This document shows, one piece after another, positions 60,173 through 64,000 of a DNA stretch of 64,000 nt (its first letter is position 1; each line of letters opens with the position of its first letter). The DNA is taken from assembly GCA_963763135.1 (NCBI GenBank), contig CAVXNJ010000002.1, positions 248,001 through 312,000 on the forward strand, in the 5' to 3' direction. Below the pieces are notes generated by a model that did no database searches, was not told the DNA's origin, and saw only the letters and a program-made list of their open reading frames with translations. This stretch comes from JANMZO01 sp963763135. GTDB lineage: Bacteria; Actinomycetota; Acidimicrobiia; Acidimicrobiales; JANYDT01. Position numbers and translations under genes: made by a program.

Positions 60173-61987
60173 CTATTGGCGCATGAGGACCACGGCCACG
60201 GCCACGGCGACCATCAGAAGGACGGTCTCGATGACTGATGCGTTACGCACGGTCCTGGCGGCTCCGAAATGGCGACCACGACCCTTCCGCTCCGGGCTCG
60301 CCTTCGTTCGCCGGAATGAGAACGGAAGCCGCCCGGCGTCGGCCTGCGGGTTCAGTAGCTGACCCACTCCGCGACGAATGCTGCGCAACCGGACGACGGG
60401 AACGAGGATGAGCGCGAGGCCACCGACGATCTTCGCCACGAGCGTGGCCCGGTGGTTCGGAAGGCCATCAATGGAAGAGGCCACACCAAGCGCCCCGAGA
60501 ATACCGATAGCAACCGCCGCCACGATGGCCAGGCCCTGCAGGACGGCGCCCCGGGTCCGGGTCGCCGACGGCGCCAGGGTCATGGCAAGTCCCAACGCCA
60601 GAGCGATCAGGGCAACGAGGCCGAACAGGTTGATCTTCCGGGTGACGTCACGCTGGAACGACGTTCGCGGAGAATTCGTGGGCTTGGCCGCCCGCCCCGA
60701 CGCCTGTGTGCCCGTTCGCGACGGGTCCGTCGTCTGGGCTTGGGTCGTCTGGGAATTGGTCGGTTGCGACGTGGTGGTCGTGGTGGTCGTGGTGGCTGAG
60801 GAGTCGGCGGTCGGTTCGCTCGTGGCGTTGCCGACCCGGGGAAGATTCGATGGTCGCGGAAGCGATCGGCCGGTCGGCGCGGCGATCGTCGTGCGAACCG
60901 TGGCCGGCTGAGTAGTGGCCGGACGAGTGGCGGCCGCCGTCGGCGAGGTTGACGGTCGGACCGTGGTCGCGGGGCGTGCGGTGGAAGGCTGCGTAGTGCT
61001 GGTCCGGGTCGCGCTGGCCCGGGTGGTGGTTGGCCGGGTGGTGGTTGGCCGGGTGGTGGTTGGCCGGGTGGTGGTTGGCTTCACCGTTGATGCAACCGGC
61101 GCAGTTGGTGTCGATGCCGCGGGCGTCGTCGGGTTCGCCGCTGGTGGCATGCTCGTCGCCGGAGCGGTCGGTGTTGTGATCGATGGTGAGGTGTCCGGAT
61201 TCGTGGTCGTTGGTGTTGTAGTTGCTGCTGTGGTCGCCGGCGGTGTGGTGGTTGGTGTCGTGGTCACTGGCGGTTGGGTGGTCGCTGCGGGGGGAGCCAC
61301 GGTCGTGGGTTCAGCCGGCACTCTGGTTGTGGCGGGCGATGGGGGACTGGTCGTGGTGTTGTTGTCGTCGACCGGCTCGGCCCGCTTGACCGCAGACGTG
61401 ACGGGGACCTCGGTCGTGGGTGGCGCTGTCGCTGGTTCCGATGTCGTGGTCGGTGAGGGTGTGCTGGGTGGAGCGGCACTCGTCGTAGGTCGGGGTGCGG
61501 TTGTCCTCGGTGCGATGCCGTTCGCTGCCACCCGGAACCGCAGTTGCCCCGAACTGGTCGTTCCGTCTTCGGCTGTCGCTTCCCATGCGATCAAGTAGGT
61601 TCCGGGCGATGCCGGGTTGGCGTTCGCCAGGGGCAGTATCGCCTCGTTCGGATTCGCCGTGCGTCTGGGCAGCGCCGTCGATATCCGGACGCCGTTGAAA
61701 AACGTTGCGGTTCCGAATCGGGCCAGCGCCGAGTCGAACCGGAACACCACCTCGGCGGGCGCCGTCCGAAGCACCTGGTTGTTGCCCGGGTTGGTCCCGA
61801 GGAGTTGCGCCGCGGCGTTCGCTCGAATTGGCGCGACGGCCAGCATCGCGGCGATCGCTCCCAGGACGGCCAAGAGCCGGAATCTCTGGCGCCGTGATCG
61901 GTGCCGACGAAAGGCGGCGCGCGGACCAGCGGGGAGCTCGTGCCCAACGGCTGAGCAGCTGAATTCCGCAACAGCAGCGAATACCAC
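60173..61987 (-). CDS. CopC-fold protein with Thr/Pro stalk and C-terminal membrane helices
   Basis: 604 aa from GTG 61987; TACACT ends 6 nt upstream (leaderless) and the frame is open to 62131. A signal peptide (LLAVLGAIAAMLAVAPIRANA) leads to a CopC-like beta domain: LLGTNPGNNQVLRTAPAEVV and YLIAWEATAEDGTTSSGQLR. The copper-binding His of CopC at the mature N-terminus and in the D-x-H site are absent (D-G-T here), so copper binding is doubtful. A 250-residue Thr/Pro/Ser stalk with TTRPTTTRPTTTR repeats follows, then about four membrane helices (for example FGLVALIALALGLAMTL). Function unknown. Confidence 0.78.
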   Translation of the reverse strand: MVFAAVAEFSCSAVGHELPAGPRAAFRRHRSRRQRFRLLAVLGAIAAMLAVAPIRANAAAQLLGTNPGNNQVLRTAPAEVVFRFDSALARFGTATFFNGVRISTALPRRTANPNEAILPLANANPASPGTYLIAWEATAEDGTTSSGQLRFRVAANGIAPRTTAPRPTTSAAPPSTPSPTTTSEPATAPPTTEVPVTSAVKRAEPVDDNNTTTSPPSPATTRVPAEPTTVAPPAATTQPPVTTTPTTTPPATTAATTTPTTTNPDTSPSITTPTAPATSMPPAANPTTPAASTPTAPVASTVKPTTTRPTTTRPTTTRPTTTRASATRTSTTQPSTARPATTVRPSTSPTAAATRPATTQPATVRTTIAAPTGRSLPRPSNLPRVGNATSEPTADSSATTTTTTTTSQPTNSQTTQAQTTDPSRTGTQASGRAAKPTNSPRTSFQRDVTRKINLFGLVALIALALGLAMTLAPSATRTRGAVLQGLAIVAAVAIGILGALGVASSIDGLPNHRATLVAKIVGGLALILVPVVRLRSIRRGVGQLLNPQADAGRLPFSFRRTKASPERKGRGRHFGAARTVRNASVIETVLLMVAVAVAVVLMRQ

Positions 61988-62148
61988 TTCATAAGTGTAG
62001 TCACTCTTGGTGGTCAAAATCGAAAATCCTCCGCAATACGTGAGATTTCGGGGTCTCGACGCCGACTCGATGGTCCGCCCGGGTGGAATGGGCGGTCCCG
62101 TGCCCGGTGGGCTTGGATGATCGCAGTACAACGCGCTAATCAGGACGC

Positions 62149-62907
62149 ATGAATGAAGACGAAGTACGAATCAGCGGACTCACCGACAAAGTCGTGATCA
62201 TCACCGGCTCCTCAAGCGGGATCGGCGAGGCGACCGCCCGTCTGGCCGGGGTGAGTGGGGCCAAGGTGGTTCTGAACTCGTCATCGAGCCCCGATGCGGG
62301 CCAGGCGCTGGCGGCATCACTTCCGAACGCGGTGTACGTGCAGGCGAACATCGCCGATGAGGCTGGAGCGGCTGCGATCGCGAAGGCGGCCGTCGATGCC
62401 TATGGCACGATCGACATCCTGGTCAACAACGCCGGCACGACAGCTGTCATCCCGCATCACGACCTCGAAGCGGTGACCCTCGACATCTGGCATCGAATCC
62501 TCAACGTGAACGTCATCGGAACCTGGTTGGTGACGATGGCCTGCCTTCCGGCGCTGCGAGCATCGGGAGACGGCTCGATTGTCAATGTCACCTCGATGGC
62601 CGGCCTCCGTCCTCTCGGCTCGTCGATTCCCTATTCCGTGTCGAAAGCGGCGTTGAACCAGATGACCGAGCTGTTGGCCAAGCAGGTCGGGCCCGAGGTC
62701 CGGTGCAATGCCATCGCTCCGGGTCTGATCGCCACGCCGTGGACGTCCGACTGGGACGCGCAACATGCGGGCATTCGGGCCGCGGCCCCGCTGAAGCGAT
62801 CGGGCACGGCGTTCGACTGCGCCCACGCGATCCTGTCCGCCGCGGTTTCGCCGTACATGTCAGGAGCGATCATCTCGGTCGACGGCGGCTCCCGGTTGGT
62901 GCTCTAG
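62149..62907 (+). CDS. Short-chain dehydrogenase/reductase
   Basis: 252-aa classical SDR. NAD(P)-binding TGSSSGIGEATARLAG, cofactor region DILVNNAGTTAV, catalytic Ser in IVNVTSMAGLRPLG, Tyr and Lys in YSVSKAALNQMTELLA, and the C-terminal VDGGSRLVL typical of FabG-like members. It may reduce or oxidise a hydroxyl; the substrate is unknown. A palindromic terminator follows. No operon partner on this strand. Confidence 0.93.
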   Translation: MNEDEVRISGLTDKVVIITGSSSGIGEATARLAGVSGAKVVLNSSSSPDAGQALAASLPNAVYVQANIADEAGAAAIAKAAVDAYGTIDILVNNAGTTAVIPHHDLEAVTLDIWHRILNVNVIGTWLVTMACLPALRASGDGSIVNVTSMAGLRPLGSSIPYSVSKAALNQMTELLAKQVGPEVRCNAIAPGLIATPWTSDWDAQHAGIRAAAPLKRSGTAFDCAHAILSAAVSPYMSGAIISVDGGSRLVL

Positions 62908-62912
62908 ACCGT

Positions 62913-62958
62913 CGTTTTGAAGCGTAGGTGTGAATAGTTCACACCTACCCTTCAAACG
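62913..62958. terminator. Bidirectional palindromic terminator B
   Basis: CGTTT(T)GAAG(C)GTAGGTGTGAA, loop TAG, then the complementary arm ending in CTTCAAACG: about 20 base pairs. It lies between convergent genes. Its core GTAGGTGTGAATAG closely matches GTAGATGTGAATAA in terminator A. Confidence 0.75.
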
Positions 62959-62964
62959 AAATGG

Positions 62965-63066
62965 TCAGGGGCGGGGCGGAAGGCGGCGGGTGAGAACCGG
63001 CAGCCGGCGGATCTTGTAGATCACGTGGATCATGCGCGTCCACAGTTCGTTGCAGTTGAACCTCAT
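62965..63066 (-). CDS. 33-aa microprotein coupled to the LDI-like gene
   Basis: ATG 63066 overlaps the stop of the upstream gene in ATGA. The product MRFNCNELWTRMIHVIYKI and a basic end (RRLPVLTRRLPPRP) has a short hydrophobic middle. It ends just before terminator B, so transcription would include it. Translation is inferred from position only. Confidence 0.35.
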   Translation of the reverse strand: MRFNCNELWTRMIHVIYKIRRLPVLTRRLPPRP

Positions 63067-63998
63067 GACGGGCGGATCTCCAGTGTGGTGGGGCCGAGAA
63101 CCGATACCCGGTAAACGGCACGCCCGGTGGGATCGGCGATCATCGGGCCCGAAGAACCGGTCTCGCCGTTCACGCTCACGTTGTACGACGCGCCCGGAAC
63201 CAATTGCCGCAGCGACAGCTCGACACTTTCGAGCGGTGTGTCCATCGGCTCCACCCGCAGGTGGAGGCTCTGACCGTCGGCCGACCTGGCTTCGACCACT
63301 AGCAGGTCGTCCCACGGGGCCGAGTCGAGCACGGGGCCGACGGGCGGGCGGTAGCCGCGCACGTTGAGCTGTCCGGTGGTCATCGGATTCGACCAGCGCA
63401 GGATCATGTTGCCGCCGATGGCCGGCACGCCGGCCTTCAATGGAGCCGACGGCCAACGTTCGCCGGTGGCGCACTGGCGGGCCGATGCGTCGATCGCCGC
63501 GTGGTACAACTCCTCCTGCGCGAGCATCTTCGAACCGCCGATGATGCCGTTCCACTTGCCCAGAGCGCTGCGGGCCGCCCGGTGGCGCTCCAGCTCAAGG
63601 GGAAGCTCCATTTCGAGTCGTCCGTCTTTGATGAGCTTGGCGAGGTCGGCCACTTTCGCGGCGCTGCGCCGGTCGAGCGCCGCAGCGCGCTTGGCGTGTC
63701 CGGGAAGGATGTCGGCGAAGCGGTTGCTGCCCTGCGCGAAGTAGTGACCACCCGGAACCTCGCCGGTGTCCCACGAAAGACCGACGTGATTCGACCGTAT
63801 GTGTGCATATGACCCGTCGGGCGTGTAGTACTCGTTGTCGAGCGTCTCGGCGAAGCGGGGCTGGATGCCGTCCCACAGGTTGGTGCCGTGCACCGTGTCG
63901 TGGCCCCTCAGGCTCTGCGCTCCCATGATGTTGCAGACCGTGAATGACCAGCCGGGCTCGCATGGAAAGAATCCGAGCTTGCTGCGCTGGAAGTTCTT
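63063..63998 (-). CDS. Linalool dehydratase/isomerase-like domain protein, 5' end missing
   Basis: 311 residues in the window; the N-terminus lies beyond the right edge. The visible start GFFPCEPGWSFTVCNIMGAQ followed by LRGHDTVHGTNL matches the CEP...CN pattern of linalool dehydratase/isomerase-type (alpha/alpha) barrel proteins, as I recall that family. A beta-rich C-terminal part (MILRWSNPMTTGQLNVRGYR, YNVSVNGETGS) follows. Substrate unknown; catalytic residues cannot be fully judged because the gene is cut. A microprotein gene follows with an ATGA overlap. Confidence 0.7.
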   Translation of the reverse strand, partial: KNFQRSKLGFFPCEPGWSFTVCNIMGAQSLRGHDTVHGTNLWDGIQPRFAETLDNEYYTPDGSYAHIRSNHVGLSWDTGEVPGGHYFAQGSNRFADILPGHAKRAAALDRRSAAKVADLAKLIKDGRLEMELPLELERHRAARSALGKWNGIIGGSKMLAQEELYHAAIDASARQCATGERWPSAPLKAGVPAIGGNMILRWSNPMTTGQLNVRGYRPPVGPVLDSAPWDDLLVVEARSADGQSLHLRVEPMDTPLESVELSLRQLVPGASYNVSVNGETGSSGPMIADPTGRAVYRVSVLGPTTLEIRPS

Positions 63999-64000
63999 CT

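Noticed and set aside
60173..61987. Copper-resistance protein CopC
   Set aside because: The fold fits but the copper-binding histidines are not present.

Overview
The window looks like chromosomal DNA of a high-GC actinobacterium, most likely class Acidimicrobiia (inference). The evidence is the mutM-smc and ftsY genes, a homodimeric AceE pyruvate dehydrogenase, a Glu/Gln-type ABC importer, a DUF222/HNH protein, an ECF42-type sigma factor with its DGPF partner, and many start codons that sit 6-7 nt behind a TANNNT -10 box with no Shine-Dalgarno sequence (leaderless mRNAs). I saw no tRNA, rRNA, CRISPR array, prophage or insertion sequence.

Layout. 0-4.3 kb: the 3' end of mutM, an intergenic region with four DnaA-box-like sites inside inverted repeats, then smc. 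4.4-9 kb: an EAL-HDOD signalling protein; an amidohydrolase-TetR operon divergent from an acyl-CoA dehydrogenase, with two matching palindromic operators between them. 9-37.5 kb: a large surface-polysaccharide locus. It holds glycosyltransferases, a Wzc-like chain-length protein with a decayed P-loop, a Wzx-like flippase, a Wzy-like polymerase, WecB and a WecG/TagA enzyme, AsnB, a heparinase II/III-like protein, two PL6-like beta-helix proteins, a GH51-like secreted hydrolase, a formyltransferase, an acetyltransferase, a methyltransferase, an alpha/alpha-toroid protein, a TPR protein and an SdrD-B-type surface protein. The locus lies between smc and ftsY, which are neighbours in many actinobacteria.

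38-44 kb: cytochrome P450 and ferredoxin (divergent), deoD, ftsY, a membrane-anchored small protein, an unidentified structured intergenic region that may be an RNA gene, a 67-aa protein, and a MerR regulator with a textbook MerR promoter plus a VOC protein. 44-49.6 kb: aceE, the DGPF/ECF42 pair and a second VOC protein. 49.6-58.6 kb: two paralogous amino-acid binding proteins around a DUF222/HNH gene and an ABC importer, then a two-component system. 58.6-64 kb: RNase HI, Aat, a CopC-fold membrane protein, an SDR oxidoreductase and a linalool-dehydratase/isomerase-like gene cut by the window edge and coupled to a 33-aa ORF.

How the parts fit. The polysaccharide locus contains most steps of a Wzx/Wzy-type pathway (UDP-ManNAc supply by WecB, transfer by a GT26 enzyme, flipping, polymerisation, length control). 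It also has decorations (formyl, acetyl, probably amide and methyl) and an unusual set of lyase-fold and hydrolase-fold surface proteins. No initiating phosphoglycosyltransferase is visible in the window.

Caution: four genes (flippase N-terminus, wecB, second binding protein, histidine kinase) are broken by 1-2 nt frame changes. These could be real or could be sequencing/assembly errors; raw reads would decide.
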